NCBI GenBank assembly: GCA_017619675.1
Contig: JAFZRX010000009.1
Span: 1-64,000 of the forward strand
Reading direction: 5' to 3'
Length of the DNA stretch: 64,000 bases
From: Bacteroidales bacterium
Lineage (GTDB): Bacteria; Bacteroidota; Bacteroidia; Bacteroidales; UBA932
Notes under the pieces: generated by a model
Database searches by the model: none
Seen by the model: the letters and a program-made list of their open reading frames with translations, nothing else
What the model was told of the DNA's origin: nothing
Program-made: the position numbers and the translations under genes
Part shown: positions 33,783 through 41,259 of the stretch, in pieces
Position numbering within the stretch: the stretch's first letter is position 1
Layout: the number at the start of each line of letters is the position of its first letter

Positions 33783-34259
33783 CTATCCTTCGCCCAGGGG
33801 TTGCACGCAGAGTTCCATCTCACGCTCCCAACCGTTCTCCTCTGCGTATTCATCCCAGGCCTGGCCGGGGGAGTGTGTCCATGAAATGGAGATGTAATAC
33901 TTGGAATCCTGATCGTAAAGGTTTTTCTGGATGTAGGTAGCCGTATAAAGGACCTCTCCGGTTGACCTGTTGCAAAGGGTAAAACCGTTATCCGTTGCCT
34001 TGTAGGTAAGGAGTTCTTCATCCGAATCTTCCAGAAAACCGTCTACATAACGGCAGAATCCGGAAATCACCCTCGCAGGCCAGGTATCTTCCTCATAGAT
34101 CCAGATCCACAGCTGGAATCCGTTATCTCCCTGCGTCCCGGCATATAAAGTCCTTACTTTAGGATAAACATCCCGCGTCCCAAAAGTCTTCAGGCAGGAA
34201 GAAAGGGCCAAAGAACAGATCAAGGCCCCCACAAACAATAAAAATCTTCTCATACCCAT
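33783..34259 (-). CDS. Small lipoprotein of unknown function
   Basis: 158 residues from ATG 34259 (MGMRRFLLF); an ATG two codons later is equally good and one at 34280 is less likely. Lipoprotein signal ends ICSLALSSC. The mature part is rich in aromatic and acidic residues (GFQLWIWIYEEDTWPARVIS; YYISISWTHSP). I recognise no family. It stands alone between radC (same strand, 73-base gap) and the hairpin region 34304-34385; no clear promoter box found. Confidence 0.7.
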   Translation of the reverse strand: MGMRRFLLFVGALICSLALSSCLKTFGTRDVYPKVRTLYAGTQGDNGFQLWIWIYEEDTWPARVISGFCRYVDGFLEDSDEELLTYKATDNGFTLCNRSTGEVLYTATYIQKNLYDQDSKYYISISWTHSPGQAWDEYAEENGWEREMELCVQPLGEG

Positions 34260-34303
34260 TAAACGTCCAAATACCAACAATCCTGCATCTCATTCCATGA
34301 GTT

Positions 34304-34385
34304 CGGGTGCAAAAACATACCATTTTGCACCCGGATACCCTTTTTTAAAGCCCCCCGGGGTGCAAAACCGTCCCTTATTGCACCC
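34304..34385. repeat. Two tandem hairpins with GGGTGCAAAA cores
   Basis: First unit: CGGGTGCAAAA (34304-34314) pairs with TTTTGCACCCG (34323-34333), perfect 11 bp. Second unit: GGGTGCAAAA (34358-34367) pairs over eight to nine bases with ATTGCACCC (34377-34385). A TTTTTT run lies between them at 34341-34346. The stretch 34260-34499 holds no convincing gene; these hairpins are its only visible structure. Confidence 0.75.
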
Positions 34386-34499
34386 ACCTTTCATGAAGAA
34401 TCGCATGACCGTAACAGGACCGGTCTTTCCGGAGGCCGGAGGCCGACTCAGGGAGTTTGAGGGGAACGCCCCTCAATGAATATATTCCACATCGTACGC

Positions 34500-34527
34500 A
34501 AAAAGTCCGCTTGCAAGCGGACTTTTT
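34500..34527 (-). terminator. Terminator after tRNA-His
   Basis: A perfect 28-base palindrome (AAAAAGTCCGCTTG and its complement) ends two bases from the tRNA 3' end. The strand-symmetrical A and T runs make it a good bidirectional intrinsic terminator. Confidence 0.85.
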
Positions 34528-34528
34528 G

Positions 34529-34602
34529 GGTGCGATGTGGGGCTCGAACCCACGACACCCAGAACCACAATCTGGTGCTCTACCAACTGAACTAATCGCA
34601 CC
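34529..34602 (-). tRNA. tRNA-His (anticodon GTG)
   Basis: Cloverleaf on the minus strand: 5' GGTGCGAT with the extra G-1 facing discriminator C73, D arm GTTC-AGTTGGTA-GAGC, anticodon stem CCAGA-TTGTGGT-TCTGG with anticodon GTG, T arm GTGGG-TTCGAGC-CCCAC. The G-1:C73 pair is the hallmark of tRNA-His. No encoded CCA. Confidence 0.97.
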
Positions 34603-34614
34603 GTGTTGGAGTTG

Positions 34615-34645
34615 CAAAGGTACAAAAACTTTTGAACCTTGCAAT
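34615..34645 (-). promoter_or_regulatory. Promoter of tRNA-His
   Basis: -7 box TACCTTTG on the minus strand (34622-34615), 19-base spacer, then ATTG (34645-34642) as -33. The transcript would start a few bases before the tRNA 5' end at 34602. The same TACCTTTG box precedes tRNA-Glu. Confidence 0.7.
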
Positions 34646-34648
34646 ATG

Positions 34649-34675
34649 CGGGACGGGTTTTTCTTATCCGTCCCG
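34649..34675 (-). terminator. Hairpin after the carboxypeptidase-regulatory protein gene
   Basis: Perfect 8-bp stem CGGGACGG (34649-34656) / CCGTCCCG (34668-34675), starting right after the stop codon at 34677-34679. No T-run follows on the minus strand, so termination strength is uncertain; the tRNA-His promoter follows immediately. Confidence 0.5.
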
Positions 34676-34676
34676 G

Positions 34677-35930
34677 TTAGCGTCTCCTGTTAAGCTGACG
34701 GATAATCCTCTGGATGGCAGCCTGGATTGTCTGGTCAGGCTGGATGATGTTGTAGTCCTCCCAGAAGTCAGGATCCTCGAAGTAATGGATGTTGTCCGTA
34801 AGGATCTGGTTGGTACGTACCCTTTCCTTGCTGTCAATAACAAGGGCTTCCTCCTTGTGGTCCGTCACGGCCATCTCGGAAGTGATTCCGTAATAATGGC
34901 GGAATAGCGAGCGGACCTTGCGTACGTAGAATCCCATGTCGGTCTTGGAGTAGTCGAAATACCATTTTCCGTCACCACCCTTCTTATAATTGACTATGTA
35001 GTCCGCATGGTCCATGCTGAAGCGCATTCCGGTTGGCATCTTGACAATGAACAGTTTGGCAGCCTCATCCCTGTTGAGGTCGCTTATGTCCATGCCGAAC
35101 TCGATGCGGGCTATCGCGTAGCTTTCAGTGTCGATGAACAGGGTTCCCTTGAACTGGAAGTCGTCCAGTTGGTGCTTGCCCATGAAATTGAGGGTGTAGA
35201 ACGGAACGTCGTCTATGTTGGCGATCTCTCCCATGGAGAACTGGTATTCCTGGGTTGCGGAGAAGACATCGATTCCTGCGAAAGGATGCTTTGCCATGTC
35301 AATTGCCAGCGCGCTCAGGATGCCTCCCTGGAATTTTACGAACAGGGTGTCCGAAGGGCTTACGTTGATGGAGCCCCTTCCTTTGTAGATGGAGGCCCTG
35401 TCAGACGCGTAGTTGTTGTATGGAGCCTTGTCCACGTCCACGACAGCCTCGTTGAGCACAAGGTACTTGTTGCTGTCCTTGCGTATAAGCTCCCTGTAGA
35501 AGGTGGTCATGCCCACGTGCTCCGTAGGATAATTGTCCTTGATACGTCCGAATACGGTACGGAACAGCACCTCCGGGTCGATGGCCTTGATGATCGCAGG
35601 GTCCAGCTGCAGGGACATCGGGGTCATCTTGATGGTCAGGGGCGTGTCTTCCCCGGGGAAGGATGCCACCGGGATCTCCTTGATGACATAGCCAAGGAAA
35701 CTGATGACTATATTGCCCCCTTCAGCCTGGTTGGCCGGCATCTTCAGGGTGAAGTCTCCGTCACGGTTGGTGATGATGGATATATTGGTGCCGTCAAGAT
35801 TGACCGATGCGGCGGACAGGGGACGGTTGGTGTCCTCGTCCACTACCCGGCCCATGACGGATACGATGTCCTGGGCGGCGGCGCCAAGACAGATTATCAA
35901 GAATACTAGTATCGAAAATGCTTTTTTCAT
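34677..35930 (-). CDS. Carboxypeptidase-regulatory-like (CarboxypepD_reg) envelope protein
   Basis: 417 residues. Signal peptide (KKAFSILVFLIICLGAAAQ), then a CarboxypepD-regulatory-like beta-sandwich at about 25-110 (GRVVDEDTNRPLSAASVNLD; ISFLGYVIKEIPV). The remaining 300 residues resemble the soluble part of DUF5686-type proteins (VGMTTFYRELIRKDSNKYLVL; GTLFIDTESYAIARIEFGMD), but the usual C-terminal outer-membrane barrel is absent. Periplasmic or surface protein; function unknown. Divergent from the 36 kb carboxyltransferase gene. Confidence 0.75.
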   Translation of the reverse strand: MKKAFSILVFLIICLGAAAQDIVSVMGRVVDEDTNRPLSAASVNLDGTNISIITNRDGDFTLKMPANQAEGGNIVISFLGYVIKEIPVASFPGEDTPLTIKMTPMSLQLDPAIIKAIDPEVLFRTVFGRIKDNYPTEHVGMTTFYRELIRKDSNKYLVLNEAVVDVDKAPYNNYASDRASIYKGRGSINVSPSDTLFVKFQGGILSALAIDMAKHPFAGIDVFSATQEYQFSMGEIANIDDVPFYTLNFMGKHQLDDFQFKGTLFIDTESYAIARIEFGMDISDLNRDEAAKLFIVKMPTGMRFSMDHADYIVNYKKGGDGKWYFDYSKTDMGFYVRKVRSLFRHYYGITSEMAVTDHKEEALVIDSKERVRTNQILTDNIHYFEDPDFWEDYNIIQPDQTIQAAIQRIIRQLNRRR

Positions 35931-35973
35931 GGCTCTTATATCTGGGAATTCGTAAAAATATATAAAAAAATGT

Positions 35974-35981
35974 TATCTTTG
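35974..35981 (+). promoter_or_regulatory. -7 box of the carboxyltransferase gene
   Basis: TATCTTTG, a perfect TAnnTTTG, 38 bases before ATG 36020; expected leader about 30 bases. No good -33 TTTG at 19-base spacing. It lies in the 89-base AT-rich gap between divergent genes. Confidence 0.6.
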
Positions 35982-36019
35982 AATGTTTTTGCTCAAAAAT
36001 AAAATCATTCTAATAATAT

Positions 36020-37801
36020 ATGGCACGTGAAATAAAATTTTCCCTCGTTTACAGGGATATGTGGCAGTCCTCCGGCAAGTATGTTCCAAGGGTGGATCAG
36101 CTTGTAAAGGTGGCCCCTGCAATCATTGACATGGGTTGTTTTGACAGAATCGAGTCCAACGGCGGAGCTTTCGAGCAGGTGAACCTCCTATTTGGAGAGA
36201 ATCCTAACGTTGCCGTAAGGCAGTGGACCGCTCCGTTCCTCAAGGCCGGTATCCAGACACATATGCTGGAGAGGGGCCTTAACGGCTTGAGAATGTTCCC
36301 TGTCCCTGCAGACGTGCGCGAACTTATGTTCAAGGTGAAGAAGGCCCAGGGAACGGAGATAGCCCGTTCTTTCTGCGGACTCAACGATCACCGTAACCTC
36401 AAATTGTCCGTAGAGTATGCAAAGAAGGCCGGAATGATCTCCCAGGCCGCCCTTTCCATCACCCACTCCCCGGTACATACCGTAGAGTATTATATGGGTG
36501 TTGTGGACAAGCTCGTTGAGTACGGAACAGACGAGATCGCCCTCAAGGACATGGCCGGTGTAGGCCGTCCAAACGTCCTTGGACAGCTTGTTGCTGATAT
36601 CAAGAAGAAATATCCTCACATCAAGGTGCAGTACCACGGACACACAGGCCCCGGATTCTCAGTTGCATCGATGCTTGAGGTGGCCCGTGCCGGCGCCGAG
36701 TACCTTGACGTTGCCGTAGAGCCGCTTTCATGGGGAAAGGTTCATCCGGACGTGATCACCATCCAGCAGATGCTCAAGGCTGACGGCTTCCTTGTAAAGG
36801 ACGTCAACATGGACGCCTACATGGAGGTACGCAAGCTCACCCAGAGCTTCATCGACGACTTCCTCGGCTACTGGATCAACCCGACCAACTCCAAGATGAC
36901 ATCCCTGCTGGTAGGCTGCGGCCTTCCTGGAGGAATGATGGGCTCCATGATGGCAGACCTGGAAGTGTTCAAGGGTGCCATCAACGCCGCGGAGCGCGCT
37001 CACGGAGAGAAGGAGAGCACAATTGACGAGCTTCTCGTGAAACTGTTCAAGGAGGTTGAGTACGTATGGCCCAAGCTCGGATATCCACCTCTGGTTACCC
37101 CGTTCAGCCAGTATACCAAGAACACCGCCCTCATGAACATCTTTGCGATGAGCCAGGGCAAGGAGCGCTTCAGCAACATAGACAAGGATACCTGGGGAAT
37201 GATCCAGGGCAAGATGGGAAACCTTCCTGGCCCTCTGGCACCGGAAATCATAGAACTGGCAAAGAAGAACGGCTACGAGTTCCATACCGAGAACCCTCAG
37301 GACAACTATCCTGACGCCCTGCCGCACTTCCGCCAGATGATGAAGGAAGAAGGCTGGGACGAAGGTCAGGACCAGGAGGAACTCTTTGAGTTCGCAATGC
37401 ACGAGCGCCAGTACCGCGACTACAAGAGCGGCGTTGCAAAGGAGCGCTTCTACAAGGAACTCGAGGACCTCAAGGCAAAGGCCGGCGCACCAAAGGAGAT
37501 CGTACGTCCTGTGGTTGAGGTTCCCAAGTTCGACGTGGACGCCCTTGTCAAGAAGTATCCAAAGGCTACCGCAGTGCAGGCACCCGCAAGGGGACAGCTC
37601 CTGTGGGAGGTTGACGTCAAGGACGCTTCCAAGGCTCCCGTTGCAGGAACCGAGGTAAAGGCTGGGAAGCCTATGGGCTATGTCCAGACTTACTACGGCC
37701 TTGAAGAAATCAACCCCGCCGTGGACGGCAGGGTCGTTGCAACTCTCGGACACCAGGGTGAAACCGTGGCCAAAGGCGAGATTGTAGCCTTCGTTGAATA
37801 A
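36020..37801 (+). CDS. Pyruvate carboxylase/oxaloacetate decarboxylase-type carboxyltransferase with a biotinyl-like domain lacking the Lys
   Basis: 593 residues. N-terminal carboxyltransferase TIM barrel: SLVYRDMWQSSGKYVPRVDQ, ESNGGAFEQVNLLFGENP, catalytic Lys176 in IALKDMAGVG, metal ligands His206 and His208 in YHGHTGPGF. A conserved PYC/OADA helical domain follows (KMTSLLVGCGLPGGMMGSMM). The last about 70 residues have the biotinyl-domain shape (APARGQLLWEV; INPAVDGRVV; GETVAKGEIVAFVE), but where EAMKM should be the sequence reads QTYYG, with Tyr559 at the Lys position. Family members move carboxyl groups between biotin and pyruvate or oxaloacetate. No sodium-pump beta/gamma or biotin carboxylase gene is adjacent. 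Activity therefore needs a separate biotin carrier or a different mechanism. Confidence 0.85.
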   Translation: MAREIKFSLVYRDMWQSSGKYVPRVDQLVKVAPAIIDMGCFDRIESNGGAFEQVNLLFGENPNVAVRQWTAPFLKAGIQTHMLERGLNGLRMFPVPADVRELMFKVKKAQGTEIARSFCGLNDHRNLKLSVEYAKKAGMISQAALSITHSPVHTVEYYMGVVDKLVEYGTDEIALKDMAGVGRPNVLGQLVADIKKKYPHIKVQYHGHTGPGFSVASMLEVARAGAEYLDVAVEPLSWGKVHPDVITIQQMLKADGFLVKDVNMDAYMEVRKLTQSFIDDFLGYWINPTNSKMTSLLVGCGLPGGMMGSMMADLEVFKGAINAAERAHGEKESTIDELLVKLFKEVEYVWPKLGYPPLVTPFSQYTKNTALMNIFAMSQGKERFSNIDKDTWGMIQGKMGNLPGPLAPEIIELAKKNGYEFHTENPQDNYPDALPHFRQMMKEEGWDEGQDQEELFEFAMHERQYRDYKSGVAKERFYKELEDLKAKAGAPKEIVRPVVEVPKFDVDALVKKYPKATAVQAPARGQLLWEVDVKDASKAPVAGTEVKAGKPMGYVQTYYGLEEINPAVDGRVVATLGHQGETVAKGEIVAFVE

Positions 37802-37807
37802 TAGAAG

Positions 37808-38518
37808 TTATTCTATCTTAATTGAAAGTGTCTCACTTCGCGGCTCAGTTGTCCGGAGTGGGACACTTAGATTATTGTCGTTCTTCTGGAACCATTTCCA
37901 CTCGAAGTGGAAGTTTACGGTGCCCTTGAAGGCAGGATCAAGCAGGGAAGTGTATGGGAAGGAATATACTGCGCTTCCGAATGCGAGGTCGGCTTCGGAT
38001 ACTTCCATGTTTTCCCAGGTCTTCCCGTCCTGATTGTTGCTCACGGTGAAATACAGGTGGTCCTGGGTGCTTCTCTGATCATCATAGACAAGATTGAGAA
38101 CGCCCATATAACCTGTGGTACTCCTGAAACTGAAGGTTACGATAGCATTGATATATCCTCCGTCAATCCAGCAGGCGGCAAGATTCGCCGGGTCGTCTCC
38201 CAGGCCTGTCTCCTCCGTGGCTTCGCTTTGCTTGACGCATTCAAGGACATCCACTGCAACGAATTCATTGAGGTAAAGGATATAATCGTACTGGGCACTG
38301 GAGGCGGGCTCGATCTGGCCGGTGACATATACACGCTGGAGCTGTTGGATTTGAGCCAGCATGCTGGAATTTGAGACGGAGTATCTCACTCCGGCGTCAT
38401 TGATCAGGACCGGGCCCTGGACGTTGACTATTTCACTGATAGTAACCCAGTCTGCTCCCTGTTTGTTGCATCCGGCAAGGCATAGCAGAGATGCGAGTAC
38501 TGCGATAAACTTTTTCAT
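37808..38518 (-). CDS. NigD-like lipoprotein
   Basis: 236 residues. Lipoprotein signal KKFIAVLASLLCLAGC. The mature protein has the layout of NigD-like Bacteroidetes proteins: an N-terminal OB-like domain (VNVQGPVLINDAGVRYSV; QRVYVTGQIEPASS) and a C-terminal beta-sandwich (LYFTVSNNQDGKTWENME; GTVNFHFEWKWFQ). Role unknown. It begins 12 bases after the Fur-like gene stop, so the two form an operon. Its 3' end contains a 12-bp hairpin (37826-37868) that could end transcription from the convergent gene. Confidence 0.75.
   Translation of the reverse strand: MKKFIAVLASLLCLAGCNKQGADWVTISEIVNVQGPVLINDAGVRYSVSNSSMLAQIQQLQRVYVTGQIEPASSAQYDYILYLNEFVAVDVLECVKQSEATEETGLGDDPANLAACWIDGGYINAIVTFSFRSTTGYMGVLNLVYDDQRSTQDHLYFTVSNNQDGKTWENMEVSEADLAFGSAVYSFPYTSLLDPAFKGTVNFHFEWKWFQKNDNNLSVPLRTTEPRSETLSIKIE
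37826..37868. repeat. Hairpin inside the 3' end of the NigD-like gene
   Basis: AAGTGTCTCACT (37826-37837) faces AGTGGGACACTT (37857-37868), 12 pairs with one G-T. It is 25 bases beyond the plus-strand gene stop at 37801 and within the coding sequence of the minus-strand gene, so one sequence may serve both. Confidence 0.55.
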
Positions 38519-38530
38519 AATCTATCTGAT

Positions 38531-38989
38531 TTATATTTGTTTCTGTTTTTTCCTGCGTGAAGGATGGCAAATAACGTTTACTTCCACTCTTTCAACCTTC
38601 AGGCCACGGTAGCGGTGTCTCTTTATGGTCTCCTCTATACTGGCCAGAAGATCCGGGTCCTGGATGTCCCTGAATTCGTTGCTTACATAATTGTAAAGAT
38701 GGATATGGTTTATGGGGACGGCGTCAAAATACAGCGTGGTGTCTGCGCTCAGCCTGCGGTGGTAAATGCCCAGGGACGCCATATGGTTGAGGATATTATA
38801 CACTGTCGATACCGCTATGCGCTTTTCTCCCGTGGAAGCGATGAAATCCGATACCGCCTCAGCGCTGGCGTGTACCAGGCTGAGCATGGCGTTGTGTACC
38901 GCAAGCCTCTGGGGTGTGACCTTGAGGCCGTGGGACTTGAGAAGGGTCCTGAACCTTTCTTCCGATATCGGTGACAGCGTCTGGCTCAT
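38531..38989 (-). CDS. Fur-family transcriptional regulator
   Basis: 152 residues from ATG 38989 (MSQTLSPISEERF); an upstream ATG at 39037 would overlap the promoter box at 39013-39020. Winged helix typical of the family: GLKVTPQRLAVHNAML, then KRIAVSTVYNILNHMASLGI. The sensing domain keeps His95 and His97 (INHIHLYNYV) but lacks the CxxC zinc pairs common in Fur and PerR, and the C-terminus is very basic (SRRKKQKQ). Divergent from trxB, which suggests a peroxide- or redox-responsive PerR-like role. Operon with the NigD-like gene. Confidence 0.85.
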   Translation of the reverse strand: MSQTLSPISEERFRTLLKSHGLKVTPQRLAVHNAMLSLVHASAEAVSDFIASTGEKRIAVSTVYNILNHMASLGIYHRRLSADTTLYFDAVPINHIHLYNYVSNEFRDIQDPDLLASIEETIKRHRYRGLKVERVEVNVICHPSRRKKQKQI

Positions 38990-39012
38990 TGGAACATATT
39001 GTTTGTCTGTGA

Positions 39013-39020
39013 CAAAGATA
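39013..39020 (-). promoter_or_regulatory. -7 box of the Fur-like gene
   Basis: The minus strand reads TATCTTTG, 23 bases before ATG 38989. It lies back to back with the trxB box; the 87-base gap between the two ATGs probably also holds the operator for the Fur-like protein. Confidence 0.6.
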
Positions 39021-39047
39021 ACAATTAAATAATTCAAGAAAACTCGT

Positions 39048-39055
39048 TATATTTG
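39048..39055 (+). promoter_or_regulatory. -7 box of trxB
   Basis: TATATTTG, perfect match, 21 bases before the trxB ATG at 39077, giving a leader of about 15 bases. No clear -33 box. Confidence 0.6.
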
Positions 39056-39076
39056 TAATTCGATATTGACTTCCTT

Positions 39077-39994
39077 ATGGAGAATGTAAAGTGTCTTATA
39101 ATAGGCGGAGGGCCTGCAGGTTACACTGCTGCCATTTATGCGGCCAGGGCCGCGATGGAGCCTGTCCTTTACGAAGGCAACCAGCCTGGCGGACAGCTTA
39201 CCACAACCACCCTGGTAGAGAATTATCCGGGCTTCAAGGACGGCGTTGACGCAAACGTCCTCATGGACGCGATGCGCGCGCAGGCCGTGGGCCTGGGAGC
39301 CGATATCCGCAGGGGAAGCATAAAGGAAGTCGATTTCTCATCCCGTCCGTTCAGGCTTGTCACCGACCGTAAGGAAGAACTCCTGGCGGAGACGGTGATA
39401 ATTGCCACGGGAGCCACCGCAAAGTATCTTGGACTGCCTTCGGAGGATAAGTTCCGCGGAATGGGAGTGTCCGCCTGCGCTACCTGCGACGGCTTCTTCT
39501 ACCGCAAGAAGGATGTGGCCGTGGTGGGCGGTGGAGACACCGCCTGCGAGGAGGCCACATACCTTGCAAGCCTCTGCCGTAAGGTTTATATGATAGTGCG
39601 CAGGGACGTGTTCCGCGCATCGGAGGCAATGCAGAAAAAGGTGCTTGAGACACCCAACATAGAGGTACTTTGGAACTGCAATACGCAGGAGGTCCTGGGG
39701 GACGCTTCGGGTGTCACCGGGGTGCGCCTTCTCCGGAAGGATGGTACTGTTTTTGATGTCAGTGTGGACGGCTTTTTCCTGGCCATCGGGCATCATCCAA
39801 ACTCAGATATTTTCCGCAATTGGGTGGAGACTGACGCGGAAGGATACATTGTCACAAAGGGCAAGACATCCCAGACCAACATTCCGGGCGTATTTGCTGC
39901 AGGAGATGTCCAGGATCCCCATTACAGACAGGCCATTGCAGCCGCCGCATCGGGCTGCAGGGCCGCGATTGACGCAAAGAACTTTTTGAAATAG
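39077..39994 (+). CDS. trxB: Thioredoxin-disulfide reductase
   Basis: 305 residues. FAD site IIGGGPAGYTAAIYAAR, redox pair Cys134/Cys137 in VSACATCDGFF, NADPH site VAVVGGGDTACEEATYL, C-terminal GVFAAGDVQD. Low-molecular-weight reductase that keeps thioredoxin reduced. Divergent from the Fur-like regulator; one base before bamD. Confidence 0.97.
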   Translation: MENVKCLIIGGGPAGYTAAIYAARAAMEPVLYEGNQPGGQLTTTTLVENYPGFKDGVDANVLMDAMRAQAVGLGADIRRGSIKEVDFSSRPFRLVTDRKEELLAETVIIATGATAKYLGLPSEDKFRGMGVSACATCDGFFYRKKDVAVVGGGDTACEEATYLASLCRKVYMIVRRDVFRASEAMQKKVLETPNIEVLWNCNTQEVLGDASGVTGVRLLRKDGTVFDVSVDGFFLAIGHHPNSDIFRNWVETDAEGYIVTKGKTSQTNIPGVFAAGDVQDPHYRQAIAAAASGCRAAIDAKNFLK

Positions 39995-39995
39995 T

Positions 39996-40868
39996 ATGAA
40001 GATAAAGAGATTGTTCCCCCTGTTTGTCATCCTGGCCTTCATGGCAGGATGCAAGACGGAGTATGACGTGTTGCTCGCCAGCGGTGACAACGACCTGAAA
40101 TACGATGCCGCCTTCAAGTACTTTGAGGCGGGGGATTACCGCAAGGCCGCAACCCTTTTCGAGTCAATGGCCTTCGCATACAATGGAACGGAAAGGGACG
40201 ACACAGTCCAGTATTACTGGGGCCTGAGCAACTACATGTACGGCGATTACGATACCGCTGAGGCCAACCTGAACAATTTCATCAACAATTTCAAGGGCAG
40301 CCCGTTTGCTGAGAACGCCACATACCTGAGGCTCAACTGCCTCTACGATTTCACCCTCCGCTACGAATTGGACCAGGTTCCTACGAACACCGCCATCACC
40401 GCCATCAGCGAGTACATCATAGAGTATCCCCAGACACAGCATCTGGCAGAATGCCAGGCCATGCTCGCGGACCTCGGCGAGAGGCTTGACCGCAAGGCGT
40501 TCGAGAACGCCAGGCTGTATTACAAGATGGAGGACTACCTGGCGGCCAACACCGCCTTCCACAACGTCCTCAGGGATGATGCGGAAAATGTCTATCGTGA
40601 GGACATCCTCTATTATACGGCTATGTCTTCCTACAAATATGCCCTGAACAGCGTCGAGGCCAGGCAGCAGGACAGGTATCTATCCTTCGTTGACGATTAT
40701 TTCAACTTCATTGGAGAGTATCCGGAGTCTTCTTACCGCAAGGAGCTTGAAACCATGTACAAGCGCGCCCTGAAGGCACTTGGACGCTTTACCGGATCTG
40801 AGGAAGAACTGGCGGGAAAGGAGAAGGAGTTCCAGCGTGAGAGGGAGATGCTCCTGCGGAAACAATAA
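39996..40868 (+). CDS. bamD: Outer membrane assembly lipoprotein BamD
   Basis: 290 residues. Lipoprotein signal ends VILAFMAGC. TPR-like repeats fill the protein (YDAAFKYFEAGDYRKAATLF; YYWGLSNYMYGDYDTAEANL; YYTAMSSYKYALNS), matching the five-TPR BamD/YfiO architecture. Works with BamA (47.3 kb here) to insert outer-membrane barrels. Starts one base after trxB; rpoZ follows after 56 bases. Confidence 0.93.
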   Translation: MKIKRLFPLFVILAFMAGCKTEYDVLLASGDNDLKYDAAFKYFEAGDYRKAATLFESMAFAYNGTERDDTVQYYWGLSNYMYGDYDTAEANLNNFINNFKGSPFAENATYLRLNCLYDFTLRYELDQVPTNTAITAISEYIIEYPQTQHLAECQAMLADLGERLDRKAFENARLYYKMEDYLAANTAFHNVLRDDAENVYREDILYYTAMSSYKYALNSVEARQQDRYLSFVDDYFNFIGEYPESSYRKELETMYKRALKALGRFTGSEEELAGKEKEFQREREMLLRKQ

Positions 40869-40924
40869 TTTTGAAACTTTCCGCGCGCCCCGCTCAGTAT
40901 TATTATTGACAACAGAATCAATCA

Positions 40925-41254
40925 ATGGAAAATAAACAGAAAAAAGTTCCCGGTAACACCATCACCAGGGACGTGAAAAACATCGCAGCCCCTACGGGCA
41001 ACATCTATGAATCAGTAGTGGTCCTCTATAAGAGGGCTAACCAGATCGCGCTTGCGGAGAAGAAGGAACTCAACAAGAAACTGGAGGACTTCAAGAACGA
41101 GCGTGACACAATGGAGGAGGTTTTCGAGAACAAGGAGCAGATAGAGATCTCCAAGTACTACGAGCGCCAGCCAAAGCCGGATCTGGTGGCAATTGCTGAA
41201 TTCGAGAACAACGAACTCTTTTACAGGAAGGCTCAGGACGGCAAAGGAGAATAA
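40925..41254 (+). CDS. rpoZ: RNA polymerase omega subunit, Bacteroidetes type
   Basis: 109 residues. Contains TGNIYESVVVLYKRANQIAL, corresponding to the omega/Rpb6 helix-turn (AxxRAxQI), followed by a charged helix (KKLEDFKNERDTMEEVFENK). In many Bacteroidetes the rpoZ-like gene lies between bamD and recN, as here, although the coaBC gene often found between them is absent. Stabilises the beta-prime subunit. Five bases before recN. Confidence 0.85.
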   Translation: MENKQKKVPGNTITRDVKNIAAPTGNIYESVVVLYKRANQIALAEKKELNKKLEDFKNERDTMEEVFENKEQIEISKYYERQPKPDLVAIAEFENNELFYRKAQDGKGE

Positions 41255-41259
41255 TCTCT

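Noticed and set aside
34304-34385. CRISPR-like repeats
   Set aside because: Only two inverted, not direct, units with unequal spacing and no cas genes; these are hairpins.
34297-34693. Small frames overlapping the hairpins and tRNA-His
   Set aside because: They run through a tRNA gene and terminators, so they cannot be real genes.
36728-37753. 341-codon minus-strand open frame opposite the carboxyltransferase gene
   Set aside because: The plus-strand protein has catalytic motifs throughout; the antisense product is Leu/Val-rich with no fold signature.
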